This document shows positions 1 through 10,947 of a DNA stretch of 64,000 nucleotides, piece by piece; the stretch's first letter is position 1; every line of letters begins with the position of its first letter. The notes beneath the pieces were generated by a model that saw nothing but the letters and a program-made list of their open reading frames with translations, was not told the origin of the DNA and did no database searches. Origin of the DNA: Geminocystis sp. GBBB08 (GTDB lineage Bacteria; Cyanobacteriota; Cyanobacteriia; Cyanobacteriales; Cyanobacteriaceae); contig NZ_VRZC01000004.1 in assembly GCF_016743215.1 (NCBI RefSeq), forward strand, positions 1 to 64,000, written 5' to 3'. A program made the position numbers and the translations under genes.

Positions 1-68
1 TTTTTTTGTGGCAAAAGCGTCTTAATTAAATCCCATTCTTCATCTGTGAGACTACTAGAGTAAACCAT
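1..68 (-). CDS. N-terminal end of an IS5-like (DUF4096-type) transposase, runs off the left edge
   Basis: Reverse complement from 68 reads MVYSSSLTDEEWDLIKTLLPQK, the typical N-terminus of IS5-family transposases. Confidence 0.8.
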   Translation of the reverse strand, partial: MVYSSSLTDEEWDLIKTLLPQK

Positions 69-125
69 GATAAAAGTTCTTCCCATTTTCTTCTATTATT
101 GTAATAGATACCAAATGGGTTCTAT
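1..125 (-). mobile_element. Right end of an IS element interrupting cas10/cmr2; terminal sequence GATACCAAATGGGTTCTATA
   Basis: Transposase start codon ~55 bp from a terminus (ACCAAATGGGTTCTATA) that matches the MITE end at 23945-23962; cas10 coding frame starts immediately after. Confidence 0.75.
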
Positions 126-2215
<2,090 letters not shown>

Positions 2216-2216
2216 A

Positions 2217-3017
2217 TTGATGAAAAAAGTCGCTTATTTGTATTTATTGTCACCTTTACACACTGGTGGAGCGAGTCAAGAAGGTAATGTTGTGGCCATT
2301 GCTAGAGAAGTTCATACAGAACTACCTTACGCTCCTTCTAGTACAATGAGAGGAAGATTAAGAGCCACTACGCCTGATGATCAAAAAAATATACTCTGGG
2401 GTAATACCCTTGAAGATGTCACCGCAGGTAATGACGGTAATTTAACTCAGGGGTTATTATGGGTTGGGGACGCTTCAATTTTATGGTTTCCCGTTCCCTC
2501 TTTAAGTCATGGCATCGTTTGGATAACATCACCTTTTTTGTTAAGACGTTGGTTAAGATTAATTGACACAGATTTAAACTTACCCTCAGTTGGTAGTTTT
2601 AGTCATCAAGAAAACAATCAAAATCTTTACCTTAAAGATGCTGTTTTTCAATCTTCTGAATTAACGGGTTGGCATAATTGGCAACAATATATCCCCAATG
2701 GTAATGATGAAGTCGAGACTATTTCTAAAGTTTTAGTACTTTCCGATCAAGATTGCCAAATTTTAATTCAATCTAGTTTGTGGCGACAGGTAAAAATAAA
2801 ACTGGATAACGATAAACAAGTTGATGGTGGTTTCCGTTATGAAGAAGCTATACCCCCAGAAACTTTAATGTTTTTTCCTTGGGGTCTAACGACTGTAGCT
2901 AATGGCAATGCTACTAATGCTATTTCATCTTGTCAAACAATTATTCAAAACAATGATTGGCAATTTGGCGGACAAGAAAGTTTAGGTCGTGGATTTGTTG
3001 AACTATGGAGTAATTAA
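2217..3017 (+). CDS. cmr4: Type III-B CRISPR RAMP protein Cmr4
   Basis: YLYLLSPLHTGGASQEGNVVAIAREVHTELPYAPSSTMRGRLR; operon position. Confidence 0.88.
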   Translation: MMKKVAYLYLLSPLHTGGASQEGNVVAIAREVHTELPYAPSSTMRGRLRATTPDDQKNILWGNTLEDVTAGNDGNLTQGLLWVGDASILWFPVPSLSHGIVWITSPFLLRRWLRLIDTDLNLPSVGSFSHQENNQNLYLKDAVFQSSELTGWHNWQQYIPNGNDEVETISKVLVLSDQDCQILIQSSLWRQVKIKLDNDKQVDGGFRYEEAIPPETLMFFPWGLTTVANGNATNAISSCQTIIQNNDWQFGGQESLGRGFVELWSN

Positions 3018-3032
3018 TTAGGAGTAAAAATT

Positions 3033-3443
3033 ATGTTTTATGATCCTCGCAGTATTTCTAGCAAAGTATATCACAATCTACAGAATTTAAAAGATCAAAC
3101 ACCAACAGCAACAGATCAACAAGAACAAAAAAGCCAAAGTGTAGAACTATATAATTACGTTGCAACTTGGGGATTATTTCGTCTTAAAGCAGAACAAAAA
3201 GCCCTTAATCAAGAACAAAAGAAAAAAGTAGTTAAATGCTTCTTTGAAACTTTAGAGCAAATAGCTTTCCCTGATAATAATAATCAACAATTATCGAGCA
3301 ATTCAGGTTTAAATTATCTTTCCAGTCCGACAATGAATACTTCCAAATATTTAGGATTAACTGGATTAGCTTTACAAGTAGCTCGTGAATTTGCATTTTG
3401 GGCAGAAGCTATTTATCCTAAAGAAAAAAAGAAAAAAAAATAA
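3033..3443 (+). CDS. cmr5: Type III-B small subunit Cmr5
   Basis: Small helical protein with YLGLTGLALQVAREFAFWAEAIYP; between cmr4 and cmr6. Confidence 0.75.
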   Translation: MFYDPRSISSKVYHNLQNLKDQTPTATDQQEQKSQSVELYNYVATWGLFRLKAEQKALNQEQKKKVVKCFFETLEQIAFPDNNNQQLSSNSGLNYLSSPTMNTSKYLGLTGLALQVAREFAFWAEAIYPKEKKKKK

Positions 3444-3490
3444 ATGCAGTTATTTTGTGATTATTAGTTTTTTATTAGTTTTGAGGAATA

Positions 3491-5317
3491 TTGATTATGC
3501 TAAATAAACCTTCTCCGTGGCGAACAGGCGTTGATATAGAACCTAGTAAAGATGCTAGTTTTATTGAATATTTACGCTGGATGCGAGTTAAATCAAATAA
3601 TGGAACAGAAGACAGTGGTACAATTTTGCAATTGTTTGAAAAAATAGAATCTAGCGATTATTCTGAGACTTTAAAAAGATTAACAAAAAGAACTCAAAAA
3701 CTAGCTCATTTGTCTTTAAAAGTGGGATGCCCTTGGCGAATTCGTGTAGGGGGTACAAAAGGAGTTGAATCCATGCTTTTACCCGCTTTTGACGCTTTGG
3801 GAATCCCTTATATTCCTAGTACTACCCTCAAAGGAATTGCACGGGAAATGGCGAAACAAGACAAAAATTTAACCGATAGCGATATTATCAGGATTTTTGG
3901 AGATATTGAGACCGAGTCTTGTATGGGAAACGTTACTTTTTTAGATGCCTACCCTCTGCCTGGAAGTAATAAAAAAGGTGGGTTGTCAGTTGATATGGCT
4001 AATTCTATATGGAAGTGGAATGATAATAGTCCACCACAATATAATACTAATTCAAATACTTTTCTTTCTCTTTTAAAAACAATTTTTGTTATTGGTTTAA
4101 GAAAAAACTCTGACTGTACAGATCAAGATTTTGAGACGGTAAGAGATTTATTGATTAAAGGATTAACTCAAGGAATCGGCTCAAGGGTTAATAGTGGTTA
4201 TGGAACATTGAAAGCTATTGACGAAAAACTGAAATCTAAAATTGTTCCCAAAAAAACTATTATCAAAGTGGGATTTGATTTAGAAGGACAATTAATTCAT
4301 GGTGGACAAAAATTTATTGGTTGGAATCTCACTCAAAATGGTAATAATTGGAAACCACCGGGCAAACCTGAGTCAGAAGTTCGTCCTATTGCTTTTCGAT
4401 CAATGTTACGTTATTGGTTTCGTTGTTTAGCTTTAGGAGTTTTAAATCCATCACAGGTAAAAGATTTAGAAATAGAAATTTTTGGGGATATTGAACCAAA
4501 ATCTAATGATAACCAAGCAAGAGCCACCACTGGTTTATTTCGTTTAGAAACAACTGGAAAAGTAGGACAAAAAGAATCAACTAAAAAAGAATCAGGTTTT
4601 GTTTATGGGAAATTAAGTATTCGTCATAATACCTATTCATATCGTTTAGAAAGAAATAAAAAAGAAGCATTAGAAAATATTTTGCAAAGTCTCACTTGGT
4701 TAATGTTTCATTTAGGCGGAATTGGACAAGGTGCGAGAAGACCATGCTATAAAAGGACAGATGGTAATCCTCCTTGGCGTGGTTCAAATCTAATGCCTCC
4801 AAATTCAGAAATAAAAGAAGGTGATAATTTTTGGAGTTTACCTGCAAACTTATCAGATTTTCAAACACAATTTCGACAGCAATTAAAAACTTTTTATCAG
4901 TCTTTAGCTAGTTTTGGCAATTTACCAATTAATTATAGTCATTCTCAGTTAAAAACTGTCAATTCATCACAAGATTGGATGGAAGCAATCGATAAAAATT
5001 GTTCTATCATTATTTGTAAAGGTAATTCTAGGAATCATAAACCTTTTGCTTTATCTATTTTGCATAGTGAAGATTTTAAAATTGAGAAAACTAGAAAAAG
5101 AAATGGCAAAGAAGAAAAATATTTAGATTATGATCCTCAATTATGTGGTTCAACCCGTCAACCTTCACCTATTTGGATTCGTCAATTAAATTATGTTGAA
5201 GGAATTGACTATCAAGTTGTTACTGTTTTTGGTGCTACAAGTGGAAAAAGACAAGAATTTCTGACTAAATTAAGGGAACAAAGCATTCAATACCATCCAA
5301 TTTTTCCATTAAATTAA
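3491..5317 (+). CDS. Fused Cmr6-Cmr1 RAMP protein
   Basis: N half Cmr6-like (PAFDALGIPYIPSTTLKGIAREMA...GLTQGIGSRVNSGYGTL); C half Cmr1-like (GQLIHGGQ...PIAFRSMLRYWFRCLALG...GGIGQGARRPCYKRT). Confidence 0.8.
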   Translation: MIMLNKPSPWRTGVDIEPSKDASFIEYLRWMRVKSNNGTEDSGTILQLFEKIESSDYSETLKRLTKRTQKLAHLSLKVGCPWRIRVGGTKGVESMLLPAFDALGIPYIPSTTLKGIAREMAKQDKNLTDSDIIRIFGDIETESCMGNVTFLDAYPLPGSNKKGGLSVDMANSIWKWNDNSPPQYNTNSNTFLSLLKTIFVIGLRKNSDCTDQDFETVRDLLIKGLTQGIGSRVNSGYGTLKAIDEKLKSKIVPKKTIIKVGFDLEGQLIHGGQKFIGWNLTQNGNNWKPPGKPESEVRPIAFRSMLRYWFRCLALGVLNPSQVKDLEIEIFGDIEPKSNDNQARATTGLFRLETTGKVGQKESTKKESGFVYGKLSIRHNTYSYRLERNKKEALENILQSLTWLMFHLGGIGQGARRPCYKRTDGNPPWRGSNLMPPNSEIKEGDNFWSLPANLSDFQTQFRQQLKTFYQSLASFGNLPINYSHSQLKTVNSSQDWMEAIDKNCSIIICKGNSRNHKPFALSILHSEDFKIEKTRKRNGKEEKYLDYDPQLCGSTRQPSPIWIRQLNYVEGIDYQVVTVFGATSGKRQEFLTKLREQSIQYHPIFPLN

Positions 5318-5319
5318 CT

Positions 5320-5736
5320 ATGCCTGTTAGAGATATTTACCATAATCCAGTTAAAAATGCTTTAATTAAAGATGGTTGGACAATTACCGATGATCCTTTA
5401 ATATTATCCATTGGCAAAAAAGATGTATTCGTTGATTTAGGGGCAGAAAAATTAATTGCTGCTGAAAAAGAAAATCAAAAAATTGCCGTAGAAATCAAAA
5501 GTTTTATCGGTAAATCCCAAGTTAATGACTTAGAAAATGCGTTAGGGCAATATATTCTATATCACGAAATTTTATTAGAAAATCAAGAGGATAGACTTTT
5601 ATTTTTAGCACTAAAAAAATCAGCCTATGAAGAAATTTTTGAAGAACCGATCGGTAAAATTTTAATAAAAAGAAAGTTACTAAAATTAATTGTTTTTGAT
5701 GAAAATAAGGAGGTGATTTTACAATGGATAAATTAA
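5320..5736 (+). CDS. xisH: XisH family protein (PD-(D/E)XK-like fold)
   Basis: MPVRDIYHNPVKNALIKDGWTITDDPL...DVFVDLGAEKLIAAEK...KIAVEIKSFIGKS; D...ExK pattern visible. Starts 2 nt after the cmr6-cmr1 stop. Confidence 0.88.
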   Translation: MPVRDIYHNPVKNALIKDGWTITDDPLILSIGKKDVFVDLGAEKLIAAEKENQKIAVEIKSFIGKSQVNDLENALGQYILYHEILLENQEDRLLFLALKKSAYEEIFEEPIGKILIKRKLLKLIVFDENKEVILQWIN

Positions 5737-6059
5737 CAGAATTTTATAATATTATTTATCCCATTATTAAAGAATATGCAGATTTACCTTATTATGACAA
5801 AAATCTTCAGCATAAATTAGTTATTAGTGATGATCATAAAGATTATTTATTGATGACTATTGGCTGGAAAAATGACGTAAAAATTCATGGTTGTGTTGTT
5901 CATTTAGAAATTATTAACGATAAAATTTGGATTCATCGAGACGGTTTAGAAGATGGCATTGCTGATGATTTACTAAGGGCAGGTATTCCTAAACATGAAA
6001 TTGTTTTAGCTTTTCATCCCCCAGAAATTAGACATTTAACTGAATTTGCTGTTAATTAA
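5724..6059 (+). CDS. xisI: XisI family protein (copy 1)
   Basis: HGCVVHLEIINDKIWIHRDGLEDGIADDLLRAGIPKHEIVLAFHPPEIR; overlaps xisH by 13 nt. Confidence 0.88.
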   Translation: MDKLTEFYNIIYPIIKEYADLPYYDKNLQHKLVISDDHKDYLLMTIGWKNDVKIHGCVVHLEIINDKIWIHRDGLEDGIADDLLRAGIPKHEIVLAFHPPEIRHLTEFAVN

Positions 6060-6106
6060 TTTTGGGAGTTTTTAATTTTTGATATTAATTCAGAGGAAAT
6101 CGTGCA

Positions 6107-6496
6107 ATGGATACCAGAAATAACTATAGCCAAATAATTAAAAAAATTCTTATTTCTTATACCGAAATACCCTACAATGACCTTAATATTAAATTTGAAA
6201 CAGTTTTTGATACAGAGCAAGATCGTTATTTATTAATGCTTGTAGGTAGCGAACAAGTTAATTATCCATTTCCGACTACTAAAAGAGTGCATGGTTGTTT
6301 AATTCATGTAGATATTATTGATGATAAAATCTGGATTCAAAGGGATGGTACAGAAAGAGGTATCGCTACAGATTTATTAGAAGCAGGTATCCCCAAAAAT
6401 AAGATTGTTCTAGCGTTTTATGCCCCTGAAATTAGGGAAGAAACTGGCTTTGCGTTGCTTAATTTCCTCATTCGCATCAAAATTTATCTATTTTAG
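6107..6496 (+). CDS. xisI: XisI family protein (copy 2, divergent tandem paralogue with altered C-terminus)
   Basis: HGCLIHVDIIDDKIWIQRDGTERGIATDLLEAGIPKNKIVLAFYAPEIREETGFA followed by an atypical tail. Confidence 0.85.
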   Translation: MDTRNNYSQIIKKILISYTEIPYNDLNIKFETVFDTEQDRYLLMLVGSEQVNYPFPTTKRVHGCLIHVDIIDDKIWIQRDGTERGIATDLLEAGIPKNKIVLAFYAPEIREETGFALLNFLIRIKIYLF

Positions 6497-6541
6497 AATA
6501 AATCTTTTATATTAATTAATATCACTAAGGAGAAATAAATT

Positions 6542-8275
6542 ATGACAGACTTACAAAAAGATAAAGCAGTTTTAGTAGCTAATATTGGTACTTCAGACCT
6601 AGAAATTTATTTAAAAGATGAAAAACAAGATTATGGTTATATTCCATTATGGGATCGCAACCAACCGAATAACGCCGAAGATCAACATGAATTAACAGAA
6701 CAAGAAATTAAAAATTGGAATCAACGAGCCAGTCTAATAAAAGATATATTGTGTCGAGAATTGGATGTTTCTACCAGAGAAGGGAAAGGATTACCTTTTG
6801 AATTTGTAGAATTAACTCAAAAAATAAAAGAAGTATATAATCAAAATAAAGAAACATGGGAAAAGCGGATTTTTGCTAGTCGTTTATTAGGTATTGTACA
6901 AGAAGTTCAAAATAGTTTTGCACTGGAAAAAATTCTTATTTTTGTTTCTAAACAAAACCCCATTTTTGAATCTGATACTTTACATCTTTTTGATATTCTA
7001 CAAAAATGGTTTCAGGATAAATATCAAATACAGTTAATTCCTAAATATATTGATCAGGATATTAATTTGAGTCGAGATCAAGATGCTTTATTTGAATACT
7101 ATTACAAAGTTTTTAAATCCTTCAGTTTAGACTATACAATTCTTCTCAGTCTTAAAGGTGGTACTCCAGCTATGCAAACCGCTTTAAGAACACAATCAAT
7201 CACAATTTCTGTAGAAAGACCTATTATTTTAGTTGATACAGAATTATATATTAAACGTGTTTTTTCTGGTCAACCTTCCCCTGCTTATTTTACTTCTTAC
7301 TGTAATTATATCAAAACCCAAAAATACGAATCTGTCCGCCAATTATTAGCAAGATGGGATTTTGATGGTGCGATGACAATTCTTGAAGATTGGAAAAAAT
7401 ATATTAATAATTTAATCAGACAAAATATTGTTGATCAAGATATTAAAAATAATAAGAGTTTCCTAGAATCAATAATTAAAGTTTTAGATATAACTGTTGG
7501 CTATTTTAATTTAGATAGCTCTGGACAATCACGATTTAAAATTAAACCTCAAGATGATTTAGGAGTTTTAAATAACATTAAACATGATTATGATTGTATT
7601 CTTAATCTTTATACCCAATGTCGAATTTATTGGGAAATAAATCAAGTAGCTAATTTTTTAGCTCGTATGACATCTTTTTGTGAAGAAATTTTACATTTTC
7701 TAATCAAAAAGTTAGATGGAGAAAAGTTTTTTGACAAGCAACAATATCCTGATGACTGGTATTTAGATAAGAGAAAATTTACTAATAATTCATCTCAGCT
7801 ATGGCAATATTTTTCTCAATTAGAAAGAGAAACAAGTAGGACATTTAACAATTGGAACTTCGATTTAAAGCCTAAATATAAATTATCAGGACGTTTTAGT
7901 AAATGGAATTTTGTTAGTGCCTTAATTCGATACAGAAATTATGATGAAGAAAAAACTTCATGGGGTAAAATTACTGATTCGCTAAATAAATTAGACTATT
8001 GGATTGATCAACGTAATAAGTTAATTCACAGTGCTGAGGGAGTTTCTAAAGCTAATATGTCAAAATTATTAGAAAATGATCGAGAACAACAAGATGAAAA
8101 TGCTCTAAATGCTTGTAAAAGAGATGAAATTTTATCTAAAATGACTACCATTACCATTGAAATGAGAAAGATATTAAAACTTCCTGAAACTAATTATATT
8201 GCTTTAGATCAGTCTTATTATATTTATTCTGATGTCAAAGAATGGATAATAAATAAGCTCAGAAATGATAGTTGA
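6542..8275 (+). CDS. CARF-HEPN CRISPR-associated ribonuclease (Csm6/Csx1-like)
   Basis: N-term AVLVANIGTSDLEIY and ILLSLKGGTPAMQTAL (CARF-type); C-term RNKLIH (RX4H HEPN motif, aa 491-496). Confidence 0.8.
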   Translation: MTDLQKDKAVLVANIGTSDLEIYLKDEKQDYGYIPLWDRNQPNNAEDQHELTEQEIKNWNQRASLIKDILCRELDVSTREGKGLPFEFVELTQKIKEVYNQNKETWEKRIFASRLLGIVQEVQNSFALEKILIFVSKQNPIFESDTLHLFDILQKWFQDKYQIQLIPKYIDQDINLSRDQDALFEYYYKVFKSFSLDYTILLSLKGGTPAMQTALRTQSITISVERPIILVDTELYIKRVFSGQPSPAYFTSYCNYIKTQKYESVRQLLARWDFDGAMTILEDWKKYINNLIRQNIVDQDIKNNKSFLESIIKVLDITVGYFNLDSSGQSRFKIKPQDDLGVLNNIKHDYDCILNLYTQCRIYWEINQVANFLARMTSFCEEILHFLIKKLDGEKFFDKQQYPDDWYLDKRKFTNNSSQLWQYFSQLERETSRTFNNWNFDLKPKYKLSGRFSKWNFVSALIRYRNYDEEKTSWGKITDSLNKLDYWIDQRNKLIHSAEGVSKANMSKLLENDREQQDENALNACKRDEILSKMTTITIEMRKILKLPETNYIALDQSYYIYSDVKEWIINKLRNDS

Positions 8276-8326
8276 TATTAATTCTAAATATACTTTCAAA
8301 AGTGATGACGTAAAAATAGAAAAACT

Positions 8327-8554
8327 ATGCTTAATATCGAATATTTAACAGATCAAAATGGTAAAACTAAAGCAGTAGTTATTCCTATTGAATTATGGCA
8401 AAAATTATTCTCTAATAATGCTATAAATTTCGATAATTTAGCTGAATTGATCGAAGATTATTGTTTAAATAAAGCAATGGATGAGGCTAAATTAACTCCT
8501 TTATTAGACAGAGAAAAGGCTTTAAAATTTTTAGAGGAGAACATTAAAAATTGA
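8327..8554 (+). CDS. Antitoxin-like small protein, apparently orphan
   Basis: MLNIEYLTDQNGKTKAVVIPIELWQKL; resembles cyanobacterial Phd/YefM-like antitoxins; no intact toxin ORF follows. Confidence 0.5.
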   Translation: MLNIEYLTDQNGKTKAVVIPIELWQKLFSNNAINFDNLAELIEDYCLNKAMDEAKLTPLLDREKALKFLEENIKN

Positions 8555-8603
8555 ATATTGTCAAGTACTGAATTTTATCGTTATTTTTCTTAAAGAATTA
8601 ATT

Positions 8604-10757
8604 ATGTTATGTCACTTTTTAATCGGTATTCCGGGAGCTGGTAAATCAACTTTTGCCCAACTTTTAGCCCAACTTTATCACTGTCAAATTATCTCCACTG
8701 ATGATATTAGAAAGGTGCTTTATGGAGATGAAATTATACAGGGTAATTGGTTAGAAATTGAAGCTGAAGTCATTAACCAAATTCAAAAAGCGATCGCCCT
8801 TAATACTCCAGTTATATATGATGCTACCAACGCTCAACGATCATGGCGGATGGATTTATCACAGAAATTAGAAAGAAATATCGGTAAAATTGACTGGTTA
8901 GCATGGTATCTTAATATAAATCTAGAGACTTGTAAACAATGGAATAGCCAAAGAAAAAGACGAGTGCCAGAGGAGATTCTTGATAAAATGAGAAAAACCC
9001 TCAAACAGTTTCCTCCCCATGTAGCTGAGGGATTTATTGATGTTAAGGTAATTAAAAACCCTCAAGAGTATCAAAAAGAATTTATTGAGCAAAAAATTAA
9101 TTGTTTAAATCGTAGTTTAATTAATCGACAAAACCGTACTAACAACAATAATTTAGTTTTACATTCTTATTCAAGGTTATTAGATTTCGATCGATTAATG
9201 CACCTCATTTCTTTACTGATTAACTATCCAGATTTAGGTAATTTACAGTTTACCAATCCTGATATTTTAGAGCAAATCTTTGGTAAATCCATTAGTTTTG
9301 ATAACTCTTTATCAGAAATTACGGCGATAATGGCAAAACTTAAAGGTACTATTTATGCTGATAAAATATTGATTCAACAAGATTTACAATTTTTAATTAA
9401 TTATGGTTTTATTCGAGATCATAATGCTCCCTTAAAAAATAGTAATTTCTTAGTTAATATAGAAGAAATAACCCCTAATATTCACAAAAATTTGATTACT
9501 CATTACGCTTCCGACAAATATACCTTTGAGCGAATTTTAAACACGATTAAAACCATTACTTATTACCCTTTTTCTCCTAAAATTGAGCCTGAACAATTAC
9601 AAGAAATTCAACCTATTAAAACCAGAAATAAAGATAAACTAAATAATATTCCTAGTGGTACTTTGACTAATTTAGCTTTTGAATTAATTATCCTAGAAAA
9701 TAGCAATGAACGTTATCTAAATACTAGGCGTGATTTACTCAGAAAAGATATTGAATTTATCCTTAATCCTTATCAACTTTTCCCCCATAATATTATGCGT
9801 AACGGTTACTTTTTTGGTACTGGTATTCTCACAGAAAATGAATTAATTCAAACTTTTCGGTTATTACAAACTCAAGCAAAAAATCTTGATGATCCCCTTG
9901 CTTTAGATTTATATAATAAACTTGAAACTAAAATGAAATGGGCTTATTTTGATGAACATTATAGCTATCCTGTGAGATCGATCGCTCATTATTCCATGAT
10001 TGATACTGATTCTTTAGATCAAAAAACTTTAGTTAATCAAACTCATAGAATTGAGGAAATAATCGAACAAAGAAAATTAGTAAAACTCAATAAATTTGCT
10101 AATCGTCCTAATCATGAAGGAGAAAAAATCGGCTCTTTTTCAGCATGGTTATTACAGATAGTTTTTTATAATTTTGCATGGTATTTAGCCTTTGAATATC
10201 ATGGAAGAGAACAGGATGGTTTACTGCGTTTAGAAAGACTCGATCGACTTTATTTAGAGAGTGAATTACCAGAAACTAGAGAGAAAAAAGAACAAGAAAA
10301 AGCCTTAAAAAAATTAACTCAATTATTGTCAGCTAGTGCCGGAATATTTTTAGGGAACGATGCTAGTAAACAAAAAGCCTTTTTAAGTAGCAATAAAGAA
10401 GAACAAAAAACGGCAGAAATAACTATTGAATTATGGTTTAGTGAAAATATTTTTAACTTTATTGCTGAAGGGACAAAAAGATTTCCTCCACAACGAATGA
10501 AGATGACAAAACCATCTAAATCAATATCGAATTTCAGTCATCATCAATCATTATTTACTCTTAACAAAAGTAAGGATATAGAAAAACCCTATCGTTTTCA
10601 AGTAACATTACCACAATGGTCATTGCAAGATTATGATTTACTGCGATGGATTCTCGGTTTTGGAGGACAAGTTAAAGTTCATAAGCCACAAGAACTACAA
10701 GATAAAATTATCCAATTATCTACTAATACCCTCAAAGTATATGAAAAAGTTGTGTAA
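8604..10757 (+). CDS. Polynucleotide-kinase-like P-loop domain fused to wHTH-WYL-WCX regulator
   Basis: Walker A GIPGAGKST and ISTDDIRKVLYGD...VIYDATNAQRSWR (PNK/zeta-like kinase); C half WYLAFEYHGREQDGLLRLERLDRLYLE (WYL) and LRWILGFGGQVKVHKPQEL (WCX-like). Confidence 0.75.
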   Translation: MLCHFLIGIPGAGKSTFAQLLAQLYHCQIISTDDIRKVLYGDEIIQGNWLEIEAEVINQIQKAIALNTPVIYDATNAQRSWRMDLSQKLERNIGKIDWLAWYLNINLETCKQWNSQRKRRVPEEILDKMRKTLKQFPPHVAEGFIDVKVIKNPQEYQKEFIEQKINCLNRSLINRQNRTNNNNLVLHSYSRLLDFDRLMHLISLLINYPDLGNLQFTNPDILEQIFGKSISFDNSLSEITAIMAKLKGTIYADKILIQQDLQFLINYGFIRDHNAPLKNSNFLVNIEEITPNIHKNLITHYASDKYTFERILNTIKTITYYPFSPKIEPEQLQEIQPIKTRNKDKLNNIPSGTLTNLAFELIILENSNERYLNTRRDLLRKDIEFILNPYQLFPHNIMRNGYFFGTGILTENELIQTFRLLQTQAKNLDDPLALDLYNKLETKMKWAYFDEHYSYPVRSIAHYSMIDTDSLDQKTLVNQTHRIEEIIEQRKLVKLNKFANRPNHEGEKIGSFSAWLLQIVFYNFAWYLAFEYHGREQDGLLRLERLDRLYLESELPETREKKEQEKALKKLTQLLSASAGIFLGNDASKQKAFLSSNKEEQKTAEITIELWFSENIFNFIAEGTKRFPPQRMKMTKPSKSISNFSHHQSLFTLNKSKDIEKPYRFQVTLPQWSLQDYDLLRWILGFGGQVKVHKPQELQDKIIQLSTNTLKVYEKVV

Positions 10758-10947
10758 ATAGTTAATGAGGTTCGCAATCCACAAAACCCCTAAAAATTAC
10801 TATTTTATCCTTATATATATAAATAATTGAGGACATAAACTCACTGTTATATCGAACTCAGGTTTGGTTAGGGCGATCGCCTCTTAAAACTAACGCAGTT
10901 TTTCCAGAAAATTGTATATCGAACTTATGGTAAGTAATTTTAAAACA

